A stretch of DNA of 6,730 bases, from NCBI GenBank assembly GCA_937950415.1, contig CALFDL010000030.1:1-6730 (forward strand), given 5' to 3'. The notes under the pieces were generated by a model. The model had not been told where the DNA came from. It ran no database searches and saw only the letters and a program-made list of their open reading frames with translations. Shown here one piece after another: positions 1 to 6,648 of the stretch (position 1 is the stretch's first letter; each line of letters begins with the position of its first letter). A program made the position numbers and the translations under genes. Source of the DNA: an uncultured Collinsella sp. (GTDB lineage: Bacteria > Actinomycetota > Coriobacteriia > Coriobacteriales > Coriobacteriaceae).

Positions 1-55
1 CCGTCAGCCCAACGTTGGCCTCACCGCGAAAGCCGTCGGTGCCAAAGTACTTCAT
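1..55 (-). CDS. glmM: Phosphoglucosamine mutase, N-terminus only (partial)
   Basis: Reading leftward from the ATG at 55-53 gives MKYFGTDGFRGEANVGLT before the window ends, so only 18 codons are visible. The block YFGTDGxRGxAN is the signature N-terminus of GlmM, a member of the alpha-D-phosphohexomutase family. GlmM converts glucosamine-6-phosphate to glucosamine-1-phosphate in the cytoplasm, the step before UDP-GlcNAc synthesis for peptidoglycan and surface glycans. The catalytic phosphoserine, metal-binding and sugar-binding loops lie outside the window, so intactness cannot be judged. The start lies 12 bases after the stop codon of the DUF4012 gene, and an AGGA formed partly by that stop codon is the likely ribosome site, so the two genes are probably one operon. 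A related phosphomannomutase or phosphoglucomutase is possible but less likely given the exact motif. Confidence 0.85.
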   Translation of the reverse strand, partial: MKYFGTDGFRGEANVGLT

Positions 56-65
56 ATCTTACTTA

Positions 66-69
66 TCCT
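66..69 (-). promoter_or_regulatory. Ribosome binding site of glmM overlapping the upstream stop codon
   Basis: On the minus strand the DUF4012 stop codon TAG is followed by GA, giving TAGGA. The AGGA core ends 10 bases before the glmM ATG. The spacing is somewhat long and the match is short. The overlap with the stop codon suggests that ribosomes finishing the DUF4012 gene re-initiate on glmM. This is inference from position. Confidence 0.5.
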
Positions 70-2389
70 ATTCGAACGTTTGAGCGGTTGGCGTGGTACG
101 AACCTTAAGCTCTTTGTGCCCAGAGTCCTTCGAAGTCGTGACCGTGTACTCGACCTTTATGTCTTGTCCAAGAAGCATGTGGACACCGCCCCATGCAACC
201 TTCAAGCCATCGTGCGTCGCTTCGTTCATCTCGATAGAACCGGAGCCCGAAGTCTTAATGTCCGAAATGCTGCCTCCCGCAGGAGCATAGAGATAAAGCC
301 TCAGCACCTCATCATCAATATCCTGGCTAATGCCGTTATGGCCCTGGAAATAACCAGGCATCTCGGCCTTCTCCTGGGGGGTCATCGTGTTCTTGAGCGA
401 GGTGGTCACTCGATACGTCGTCGAGCCATCGGCATTTTCAACCGAAGAATCGATGGTGACTCGCTTATCGAGGAACCAATCCATCTTTGAATAGCTGTAG
501 TTGTTCACATAGACGCCCAAGATCGGAGCCTCCGACGTATCGGTTTGGAGGGCGCCCGATATTCCAAGAGCCTTCGCGGCCTTTTCCTCGTCATCGTTTC
601 TCGAATACATGAGGATGCGACCCTCGGAAGCGCCCTTTTCGATGGCGGCAGCAATCTTAGTAATATCGCTGGAGCCCAGTTCGTCCACGATCTTGTTAAA
701 AGCTGATCCGGCAACCGCCGCAAAAATGGCGTCCTGTTCCTCTACCGGGTAATTCCAATAAATATCGTGCAGCAGCACCTTCGCAGCGTTGCTTCCATCA
801 ACGACGGTGCCGTCAGGAAGCTGTGTGCCGCCTACAACGCCGAGCATATACTGCAAAAATACCGGATCGACTGCAAATACGCCGTCGATGTCATCTCCGA
901 CAATGGCCTTCTGCATATCGCTGGCAAGCTGAGCCGCACGCGGATAATCAGGCGTCATCGTAACGTCGCCCATCGTGTATCCGAGCGTGTTGAATCCGGT
1001 CAGGCCCCATCCGGTCGTGAATAAGTTTGCCTCTTCATCGGTGATGGGAAGCGGGCTCAAAGGCTCTTTCATCATGTCGACTTTGACAAAATCGCCCAGT
1101 TCGAGCTTACCGTCAGTCACCGACATCACGCCGCGAGAACCGGGGAAACCGCCGCAGGCGCGGATCTCGACATTGCTCATCGCGAGCACAAGATAATGAC
1201 GCGTCTGGCCGTTGGCGCCGAGCATCTGGGGAAGGACGGGGGCGACCTTCTCCGCCGCGTCAACCGCGCCGTTGAGGGTGGCAAAGCCGTCCTTGGCCTT
1301 ATCGACCAGCTCGGTCACCTGGGAAATATGAGTATCGCCAATGCCCTGGACCTTCTCGTTGGCGCTCTTGAACACCTTCGAGCTGCTGGAAAGCGAATCG
1401 GCGACCGCCTGCAGCGCGGACACGTTAATCATGCCGTCCTGGAACAGTTTGCCGGGCGTAGCCTGCGAAAGGTTATCGGCCATGGGAACCAGCGCATTGC
1501 TCGAGACATCGGACAGGGCGTCGATCATGGTGCGGGCCGCATTGATATCGCTGCCATACACCGGGATAAACGAAGCCGCCGCCCACAGCGGGCTCGAGGT
1601 CTCCGCCTTCATGCTGTTGCAGAGCTCATCGATCTTCTTCGCGTCGTCAGGCAGCGTCGAAAAATCGCCCGACGTGACCTTGTCCTTAAGGCCACCGACG
1701 ATCTCGACAGCTTCCTTCGCTTCGCTCTTTACGGTCTTTGCCGAGTTAAGCAGCATAAAGCCGCTTGCGCCAAGCACAACGAGAAGCACCGCGACTACAG
1801 CGGCAATAATGGCGCCGGTGTGACGCTTTTTGCGCTCACCCTTGCGATGGCGATGACGGACCAGGCCGTCAGAGGTCGAACTCGACGAAGCGTCGCTACC
1901 GTAGTTCAAGCCAAAATCGTAATAATCTTCCTTGGAACCCGAGCCCGCAAACTCGGCACCGCTATCATCCAGGCGGGCGAACGTGCCAGTCTCGGAGGCG
2001 CCGGTGTAAATCGTGCCAAGGTTACCCGTAAGCCCCGCGCCACCGGCAGAGGGAGTATTGTTGGCGGCCTTGCCGGCATTAACGTTGCCGGCGGCATTCG
2101 CGGCGTTGGCAGCACCTGCATTGTTCTCAGGTGCCGAAGGAGCCCCGCTCGGCTGCGACGTGGAGGTTGCACCGCCCGCAAAGACATTCCCTCTTGCACG
2201 GCCGGTCTTTTTTGCCTTTTGAGACTGCTCGTACAGAGCGGTAAACATCGCCGTCTCGCCCGGGGACACGCGCTTACCGGAACCGCCCTGTCCAGCGCCG
2301 CCCGGCGTGCCGGCCTTACCAGCCCCGTTCGGACGCGGCGGAACTGCAGGACGGCCGCTATCGCTGCCCTTAAAGTGATTACCAGCCAT
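68..2389 (-). CDS. DUF4012 domain protein, membrane-anchored, with long disordered N-terminus
   Basis: The product is 773 residues from the ATG at 2389-2387. I chose this start because GAGGA lies 7 bases upstream; a longer reading from a TTG at 2416 has no such site. Residues 1-177 are low-complexity, rich in Ala, Gly, Asn, Ser and Pro, and presumably cytoplasmic. A basic patch (RHRHRKGERKKRH, about 178-190) precedes one membrane helix at about 192-214. The rest should be extracytoplasmic: a helical stretch (215-390), then the DUF4012 core with VEIRACGGFPGSRG at 407-420, resembling the family's N-AELRxTGGFxGS motif. A beta-rich C-terminal part follows. DUF4012 has no settled function; its genes are often found near polysaccharide or cell-wall genes in actinobacteria. 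Here it sits directly before glmM, which fits an envelope role. The domain call is firm, the role is not. Confidence 0.85.
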   Translation of the reverse strand: MAGNHFKGSDSGRPAVPPRPNGAGKAGTPGGAGQGGSGKRVSPGETAMFTALYEQSQKAKKTGRARGNVFAGGATSTSQPSGAPSAPENNAGAANAANAAGNVNAGKAANNTPSAGGAGLTGNLGTIYTGASETGTFARLDDSGAEFAGSGSKEDYYDFGLNYGSDASSSSTSDGLVRHRHRKGERKKRHTGAIIAAVVAVLLVVLGASGFMLLNSAKTVKSEAKEAVEIVGGLKDKVTSGDFSTLPDDAKKIDELCNSMKAETSSPLWAAASFIPVYGSDINAARTMIDALSDVSSNALVPMADNLSQATPGKLFQDGMINVSALQAVADSLSSSSKVFKSANEKVQGIGDTHISQVTELVDKAKDGFATLNGAVDAAEKVAPVLPQMLGANGQTRHYLVLAMSNVEIRACGGFPGSRGVMSVTDGKLELGDFVKVDMMKEPLSPLPITDEEANLFTTGWGLTGFNTLGYTMGDVTMTPDYPRAAQLASDMQKAIVGDDIDGVFAVDPVFLQYMLGVVGGTQLPDGTVVDGSNAAKVLLHDIYWNYPVEEQDAIFAAVAGSAFNKIVDELGSSDITKIAAAIEKGASEGRILMYSRNDDEEKAAKALGISGALQTDTSEAPILGVYVNNYSYSKMDWFLDKRVTIDSSVENADGSTTYRVTTSLKNTMTPQEKAEMPGYFQGHNGISQDIDDEVLRLYLYAPAGGSISDIKTSGSGSIEMNEATHDGLKVAWGGVHMLLGQDIKVEYTVTTSKDSGHKELKVRTTPTAQTFE

Positions 2390-2396
2390 AAAGAAA

Positions 2397-2401
2397 TCCT
2401 C
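2397..2401 (-). promoter_or_regulatory. Ribosome binding site deciding the DUF4012 gene start
   Basis: GAGGA on the minus strand, 7 bases before the ATG at 2389. The in-frame TTG at 2416 lies upstream of this site, so translation from it would run through the ribosome site. This supports the ATG and shortens the protein by nine residues. Confidence 0.75.
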
Positions 2402-2538
2402 GCAATTGAGTCGCAATGAAAAAGTCCATAACGTTACTAGTTTATGGCATTTTGAGCATCGACAGCTAAACTCCAGACACGGACATCAATTGGCGAAAAT
2501 GCGGCACAACACCTTTTCCGTCTTGGCAGCGGCGCCAG

Positions 2539-3561
2539 CTACACCGTGAGGAACATCATCACGATGATCATGGCAAAGCCGATAAGGTCGGTCGGCAAAA
2601 ACACCGTGCCCAGCATAACGGCGCTGGTGATGGTCGCCGAAACCGGCTCCACAGTTCCAATGAGGCTCGCGCGCACCGAGCCGATGTCCTTAACGCCCTG
2701 CATATAAAGCATGTAAGCAAAAAACGAGCCGATAACCACGAACACCGCGAGCGCCTCGATGCCGGCAGCGTCGAGCGCCGGCATATGCGCCCAGGGCCGC
2801 ACGAAGACACATGAAACCACGCCCGCCGTGAGCATTGCCGAGCCCGTGACGATGGGGCTGCCGTATTCGGGCAGGATCTTGGCGGGAATCACCGCCATAC
2901 ACGCGGCGCTGACCGCACACATAAGACCTGCTGCCAGGCCAAGCGGCGAGATATTCAGGCTGGTGGGGTCGCCGCCGGTGGCGATTAAAAAGGTTCCACC
3001 CAGAGCCAGGCCAATGCCGATGACTTCGCGAGTACGCGGCATGCGGCGATCGATCGCGCAGGTGTAGCCCATGATGATAACGAGCTGCAGGCACTGGAGC
3101 ACCGTCGCGGTTCCGGCGTTCGTCAGGCGCACGGCCGAAAGATAGCAAAACTGGTTGAACAGCAGACCAAAGGCGGTAAAGAGCAGCAGCTGCTTGCGAT
3201 CGGCGGGTGTGGTCCAGAGCTTAATCAGGCGCTCGCGGTCACGCGTAACAACCACGGCCATAAAGAGTAGACCGGCGAGAATCTGACGCACGCTCATAAG
3301 CCACAAGGTGTCGACGTGGTAGGTATCGAACAGAAAGCTCGCGCTGGTGCCCGAGAAGCCCCAAAACGAACCGCCCACCAGCGTAGCCAAGACACCCGTG
3401 ATCATCTTGCGCGTCGAAGCGCTGTTCAGGCGCTCGCGCCAAGCGCGGCGGGTGCTACGGCTGAGCTCGTCGGTGCCCTCGGGCACATCAATGTTCGATA
3501 TATCGGTCATCGGCACCGAAGCCCCTGCGCCTTCGACCTGCTCGACACGCTCTTTGCTCAT
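2539..3561 (-). CDS. EamA/DMT-family transporter
   Basis: The product is 340 residues from the ATG at 3561-3559, which has a strong purine-rich site (GAGGGAG) 4-7 bases upstream. Longer in-frame readings back to 3768 lack such a site. After about 52 hydrophilic residues there are two EamA repeats, roughly 53-195 and 206-339, each with about five membrane helices. Family-typical positions include FWGFSGTSA at the first helix, LTNAGTATVLQCLQ in the first repeat and GTVEPVSATITSAVMLG in the second, matching the LEPVxAxLxxxLxLGE region. Members move small metabolites (amino acids, purines, other solutes) across the inner membrane; the substrate cannot be told from sequence. The glutamate usual near the end of the second repeat is replaced (LGTVFL), and the protein stops right after the last helix with no basic tail. 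It probably has its own transcript: the gap to the DUF4012 gene is 149 bases. Confidence 0.88.
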   Translation of the reverse strand: MSKERVEQVEGAGASVPMTDISNIDVPEGTDELSRSTRRAWRERLNSASTRKMITGVLATLVGGSFWGFSGTSASFLFDTYHVDTLWLMSVRQILAGLLFMAVVVTRDRERLIKLWTTPADRKQLLLFTAFGLLFNQFCYLSAVRLTNAGTATVLQCLQLVIIMGYTCAIDRRMPRTREVIGIGLALGGTFLIATGGDPTSLNISPLGLAAGLMCAVSAACMAVIPAKILPEYGSPIVTGSAMLTAGVVSCVFVRPWAHMPALDAAGIEALAVFVVIGSFFAYMLYMQGVKDIGSVRASLIGTVEPVSATITSAVMLGTVFLPTDLIGFAMIIVMMFLTV

Positions 3562-3630
3562 TCCACTCCCTCGAAGCAGCCTGGAAACAATTCGGCTTAC
3601 CTTACCACGGCGAAGGCACCAGCTGGAGGC

Positions 3631-3653
3631 TTGTCCGTTTATCGGTAGGACAA
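3631..3653 (-). promoter_or_regulatory. Small inverted repeat in the leader of the EamA gene
   Basis: TTGTCC and GGACAA form a perfect 6-base inverted repeat around an 11-base loop, 70-92 bases upstream of the transporter ATG. It is not followed by a T run, so it is not a terminator. It could be an operator half-site pair or a leader hairpin. I found no conserved motif of a known riboswitch or T-box around it, and no convincing -35/-10 pair for the gene in 3562-3792. Confidence 0.3.
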
Positions 3654-3792
3654 TTCCGCAGGCGTCTTTCCATAGCTCGATACCGCAATGGCCTTGCATT
3701 ATGCGACAGCCAAATCGCGGCAGCAGGCTCTTTTGAAATGGATGCGACAAAGCCCCCGAATTCCACAATGTAAGCGATTTTTAAAAATGTTC

Positions 3793-3821
3793 TTGCCACC
3801 GAGTTCAGGCTCCGTTATATT
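3793..3821 (+). promoter_or_regulatory. Promoter of tRNA-Val
   Basis: A -35 TTGCCA (3793-3798) and a -10 TATATT (3816-3821) are separated by exactly 17 bases. They match sigma-70-type consensus at 5 of 6 and 5 of 6 positions. Transcription would begin near 3828, about 23 bases before the tRNA. A short GCGC-rich palindrome sits in that leader. Confidence 0.75.
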
Positions 3822-3850
3822 ATCCCTTGCGCGCTTGCGCACCCTTGATC

Positions 3851-3925
3851 GGGCGTTTAGCTCAGGGGGAGAGCGCTTCCCTGACACGGAAGAGGTCAGA
3901 AGTTCAAATCTTCTAACGCCCACCA
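3851..3925 (+). tRNA. tRNA-Val (anticodon GAC)
   Basis: The acceptor arms GGGCGTT (3851-3857) and AACGCCC (3915-3921) pair perfectly. The D-stem GCTC/GAGC, the anticodon stem CTTCC/GGAAG and the T-stem AGAAG/CTTCT with loop TTCAAAT are all intact. The seven-base anticodon loop CTGACAC carries GAC, which reads valine codons GUC and GUU. Base 73 is A, as expected for valine, and CCA is encoded at 3923-3925. It has its own promoter and terminator, and is transcribed away from the EamA gene. Confidence 0.97.
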
Positions 3926-3933
3926 AATGTTCG

Positions 3934-3970
3934 CAGCTCAGAGGCTATGTCCTCTGGGCTGTTTTGTTTT
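3934..3970 (+). terminator. Rho-independent terminator of the tRNA-Val unit
   Basis: An 11-base stem, CAGCTCAGAGG (3934-3944) with CCTCTGGGCTG (3951-3961), has one T-G pair and a six-base loop. It is followed by TTTTGTTTT at 3962-3970. It begins eight bases after the CCA end, so the tRNA is a single-gene transcript. Confidence 0.92.
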
Positions 3971-4219
3971 ATGTCGCCAAATCCGCTGGCAGCTCCAACC
4001 GTCCAAGCAACCACCCTGCCCATACACAAAACCGCGTCAGCGACCCAAGTGCCTATCCCGGCTGACTCCGCAGTCAATCAAAACCGCCCCAATAGTCACC
4101 GAGGCCGAGACCAACACGTCTCGAACCCATCCGAGCCGCAACTTCTCGGCAAAACGCCACGATGTCTGCGCCCTGCGGTATCCTTGAGCCACTTACACCT
4201 GCAGCACCAAGGAGCCACC
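3971..4219. other. Intergenic leader between the tRNA terminator and the DUF5710 gene
   Basis: I see no gene, repeat or RNA here. An upstream in-frame extension of the DUF5710 reading crosses it, but its sequence is low-quality (many His, Pro, Gln, Asn, Ser) and has no ribosome site. A TATCCT at 4179-4184 could be a -10 element, but no good -35 stands 16-18 bases before it, so the promoter of the next gene is unresolved. Confidence 0.5.
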
Positions 4220-4906
4220 ATGCGCACCGAGCTCGATGTTCCCTTTTCGCACAAAGAAGAAGCCAAGGCGTTGGGCGCCAAATGGGACCGGACCAAGAAG
4301 ATCTGGTATGTACCCAGCGGCGTCAACCCCGAGCCCTTTGCCGAGTGGCTGCCCGGTGTTGACCGATCCGACCCCTCAGCGCCGTATATATATCTAGTAC
4401 TGGGCAAGCGCGAGTGCTGGAAGTGTCACAAAGAGACCTCGGTCGCGGCCTTCGGCATTCCCTATCGAACCGATAACGACGAGAGCATCGCCATCGCGCA
4501 CGCGCCCAACGAAGCCGGGTACATTGCCATCGACACGGCCAACGCCAACGCGCTCGCCATTGTTCCCGCTCTTGGCTGCGTCCCGGGCGAGATCCGCGAC
4601 TATCTTTCTAAGCGCTGTGGCTACAAACCCGTAGTCGCACGAGCCTCCAAAGCCCCGTCGCTCGGCAACACGTGCGCCAGTTGCGACGCGCTGCAAGGCA
4701 GCCGCTATCTGTTCGAAGAACCCACGTCCCCGTTTGCCCTCACCGCCATCAACAAGCTGCCGGCACTGGAGTTTGTGCGCGTCGAAGTTGCCGGCGTCTT
4801 TGGCGTCCCGGCCACGCGCACCGACTTTGACCAGGCGCTCTTTACCTGGGCACGCGACCATCACGCCGAGTTCCACAGGCAACTCGGCGAGGGGGTTTAT
4901 TTGTAG
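4220..4906 (+). CDS. DUF5710 domain protein with two separated CxxC pairs
   Basis: The product is 228 residues, with AAGGAG ending 5 bases before the ATG. Residues 4-45 match DUF5710: LDVPFSHKEEAKALGAKWD, then KIWYVPSG and FAEWLP. This small domain (A-x-x-LGAxWD...WYVPxG) is common in toprim, primase and mobile-element proteins and also occurs alone; its function is unknown, with nucleic-acid binding suspected. Beyond it are CWKC (66-69) and CASC (152-155). The second is followed by DALQGSRYLFEEP, a pattern I recall from DUF5710-containing proteins where the two pairs likely form one zinc site around an inserted region. No catalytic motif, signal peptide or membrane helix is visible, so it should be cytoplasmic. 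It stands alone on the plus strand and ends 37 bases before the stop of a convergent zinc-knuckle gene, with no clear terminator between them. Confidence 0.8.
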   Translation: MRTELDVPFSHKEEAKALGAKWDRTKKIWYVPSGVNPEPFAEWLPGVDRSDPSAPYIYLVLGKRECWKCHKETSVAAFGIPYRTDNDESIAIAHAPNEAGYIAIDTANANALAIVPALGCVPGEIRDYLSKRCGYKPVVARASKAPSLGNTCASCDALQGSRYLFEEPTSPFALTAINKLPALEFVRVEVAGVFGVPATRTDFDQALFTWARDHHAEFHRQLGEGVYL

Positions 4907-4943
4907 AGGCAAAAGACACTCACAGCCAACTCCTCCGCATCAC

Positions 4944-5228
4944 CTATCCCTCGTCGCCGGCGTCGTACACGATATCGAGGCCACAAACAGGGCATTTCTC
5001 CGGATACACCGGCATATGAACGCCTGTCCGTTTTCTCACTTCGTCGCTGAGTCTGTCGCGCGCATCGATAAACCGAATGTCGAGACACGGTATTTGCGAG
5101 CCGCAGCAAGGGCAGGTGACGACAAACGACGCGCAATCAACCTCTACGCTCGGAAACATATTGTTGTCTATAAGGGCACACGGCAGTTTTCCGTACTTCC
5201 CCATCGCAATATCGCCTCGCCAGCTCAT
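4944..5228 (-). CDS. Small zinc-knuckle protein of unknown function
   Basis: The product is 94 residues from the ATG at 5228-5226, preceded by AGGGGAG with 5 bases of spacing. That site selects this start over a longer in-frame reading beginning at 5300. Two CxxC knuckles, CPCC-G (39-42) and CPVC-G (79-82), are spaced as in a zinc ribbon. The intervening 36 residues are charged (IRFIDARDRLSDEVRKRTG) and probably helical. Extra cysteines at 17, 32 and 48 leave the metal count open. No membrane helix or secretion signal is visible. It lies 122 bases after the HNH gene on the same strand with no terminator seen between, so the two may share a transcript. I do not recognise the family. A nucleic-acid-binding or protein-docking role is possible but unproven. 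Confidence 0.75.
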   Translation of the reverse strand: MSWRGDIAMGKYGKLPCALIDNNMFPSVEVDCASFVVTCPCCGSQIPCLDIRFIDARDRLSDEVRKRTGVHMPVYPEKCPVCGLDIVYDAGDEG

Positions 5229-5350
5229 ATACGCTCCCCTCTCGCTATACAAATCAGGAAGAGCATGCACCGGCGGGCGTGCGCGAGATCGCATCGCCAC
5301 GCGATCCGATCAAACAACACGATCGTCAAAGAATGCCAAAGCCAAATACG

Positions 5351-6433
5351 CTAATACGGCAGAAGCCCCGCCTTTTCACGCTTCTTTTCCGAGCGATCGA
5401 ACTCAATGCGATGGGCCTCAAGAAACACCGTATCGGGTCGCCACTGACGCTCATCCGGCTGCCTTAGCGTCGCACCCGCAAAGGAAGCGTAGTCGGTCTT
5501 ATCCAGCAGGTACGATCCGCACAGCCGATATTCGCCGCAAACAGGCTCAAACGAAATCAGGTGAGCATCAAATAGGGAATGAAGATCGCGCCGAAGCAGA
5601 ATACCGTTGCTGGCAACCTGCGATTTGGGTCCCGAGTAATTCTCGATATGTGCAGCCTCCAGAGCTTCACTGACGCCGCAGTCCGACACCGCGCAACGGC
5701 CATCATAGGCGGCAACGAGCTGTTTGCGGAACCATTGCTGCCCCAATCGCTCGCGCCTTAACGCATAGCGGACCTTTTCGTCGTCGGTCGCACCCTGTCC
5801 GGCAAACTCAATATCGACGGGTATGTGCTTCAGATAACTCATGTCGGGCGCAAAACGAGGGTCCGGTCCGCCTTTATGAACAGGACCGTGCAGAACAAAC
5901 CATCCATTTTCGGGCTCGAACCGCTCAACAAACGCAAGGCCGAGCACCTTATAGCCCACCTCGGTTGCAAATATGACTCCGACTGGGACGCCACATTCCA
6001 TGCAGTTGAGCATTTTACGGTTGTAATTCTGGTCTCGAGAACCAACGGCTCCTGGCGCTTGGACCGAATACTTAATGACCCACGTACCGTCATCCAAATA
6101 GAGCGGAGGCACATCGGTGTAGAAGCTCTTTTTAGAGTTATGGACCGAAAGCGCAAAGATCTTATTGGGATCTTGCTTCACCCGATCCTGGCCCGGCCAG
6201 AAGATCCCTGAATCCCGCGTTACGGGAAAGAAGTCCGAGCCAATTCTCAAACGGTACTGATACTGAGGACTATCTTCCTTGGTGTGGTGCGGAAGGCTGG
6301 TCCAAACGCCGCCGCGCTGTTCCTCACCCAGAAACCACTCCCATGCCTCAACGTATTCGGAAGGCACGAGACTGCAGGCGCGGTCATAGCTTGGTCCATC
6401 CATCAACGGAACAGCAAGGTCAATGTCGTTCAT
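5351..6433 (-). CDS. HNH_2-type endonuclease with PUA/SRA-like N-terminal half
   Basis: The product is 360 residues from the ATG at 6433-6431, with AGGTG 6 bases upstream; a GTG nine bases earlier has no site. The C-terminal part (about 226-297) fits HNH_2: QQWFRKQLVAAYDGRCAV, LEAAHI, SNGILLRRDLHSLFD. The expected metal and catalytic positions are present: H262 in AAHI, N276 in SNG and H285 in LHSLFD. C247 and C252 may bind structural zinc. The N-terminal half has DDGTWVIKYS (115-124), PVGVIFA (150-156) and WFVLHGP (178-184), alternating strands that remind me of PUA-like or SRA-like readers fused to HNH in modification-dependent restriction enzymes. That resemblance is a judgement by eye. 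No methyltransferase is adjacent. Expected activity is metal-dependent DNA cleavage in the cytoplasm. G+C seems lower than in neighbours (24 of 60 in 6121-6180, one chosen line), which would fit transfer. Confidence 0.8.
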   Translation of the reverse strand: MNDIDLAVPLMDGPSYDRACSLVPSEYVEAWEWFLGEEQRGGVWTSLPHHTKEDSPQYQYRLRIGSDFFPVTRDSGIFWPGQDRVKQDPNKIFALSVHNSKKSFYTDVPPLYLDDGTWVIKYSVQAPGAVGSRDQNYNRKMLNCMECGVPVGVIFATEVGYKVLGLAFVERFEPENGWFVLHGPVHKGGPDPRFAPDMSYLKHIPVDIEFAGQGATDDEKVRYALRRERLGQQWFRKQLVAAYDGRCAVSDCGVSEALEAAHIENYSGPKSQVASNGILLRRDLHSLFDAHLISFEPVCGEYRLCGSYLLDKTDYASFAGATLRQPDERQWRPDTVFLEAHRIEFDRSEKKREKAGLLPY

Positions 6434-6474
6434 CGCCAGCACCTACAACCATACGAACGCGAGTCATGCCCCTC

Positions 6475-6500
6475 AATAATATGGCCGAGAGTCAATTATT
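6475..6500. promoter_or_regulatory. AT-rich dyad between divergent genes, possible operator
   Basis: AATAAT (6475-6480) and ATTATT (6495-6500) form an inverted repeat 14 bases apart, in a short AT-rich island within GC-rich DNA, 42-67 bases upstream of the HNH start. On the minus strand the island contains TTGACT and TATTAT, but they are only 8 bases apart, too close to act as one promoter. It may be a regulator site or part of a promoter for the HNH gene. Confidence 0.3.
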
Positions 6501-6585
6501 ACGAGATCTCATTCCGCGATCGGCACATCGTTGATGCTCTCGGTTTGCCGCTGGCGCGCTTGTACCCCGCTACCCCACTTCCCTG

Positions 6586-6591
6586 TATACT
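6586..6591 (+). promoter_or_regulatory. Possible -10 element for the gene at 6649
   Basis: TATACT matches the -10 consensus at 5 of 6 positions and lies 57 bases before the GTG start. The best upstream hexamer, TTGTAC at 6560-6565, is 20 bases away, longer than the usual 16-18. The promoter is therefore plausible but weak, with a leader of about 50 bases. Confidence 0.35.
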
Positions 6592-6648
6592 GATGTAGCA
6601 CGTGTTTCATCCGGGCTTGTTGGGCCGGGTCGTTCATGGGAGGTTCTT

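Noticed and set aside
1196..2419. A 407-codon open frame on the plus strand opposite the 5' half of the DUF4012 gene
   Set aside because: It is antisense to a well-supported gene, Arg/Ala/Gly-rich in the way expected of a GC-rich shadow frame, has no domain I recognise and no ribosome site.
3562..3768. A 69-residue N-terminal extension of the EamA transporter
   Set aside because: Its composition is unlike a transporter N-terminus and the purine-rich site lies just before the ATG at 3561.
3902..3925. tRNA 3' end as an attachment site
   Set aside because: I found no second copy of this sequence in the window and no integrase gene, so there is no support beyond general precedent.
3947..4219. 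An upstream in-frame extension of the DUF5710 protein
   Set aside because: It would start inside the tRNA terminator, lacks a ribosome site, and the perfect AAGGAG before the ATG at 4220 fixes the start.
5229..5350. GATCGC/GCGATC hairpin between the HNH and zinc-knuckle genes as a terminator
   Set aside because: The stem is only six pairs and no T run follows it on the minus strand.
4734..5673. Overlapping plus-strand frames opposite the zinc-knuckle and HNH genes
   Set aside because: They are shadows of minus-strand genes that have ribosome sites and recognisable motifs; the shadow proteins show no domains.
6469..6537. A 22-codon plus-strand reading starting MPLNNMAESQ
   Set aside because: It has no ribosome site, lies across the AT-rich dyad and resembles nothing I know.
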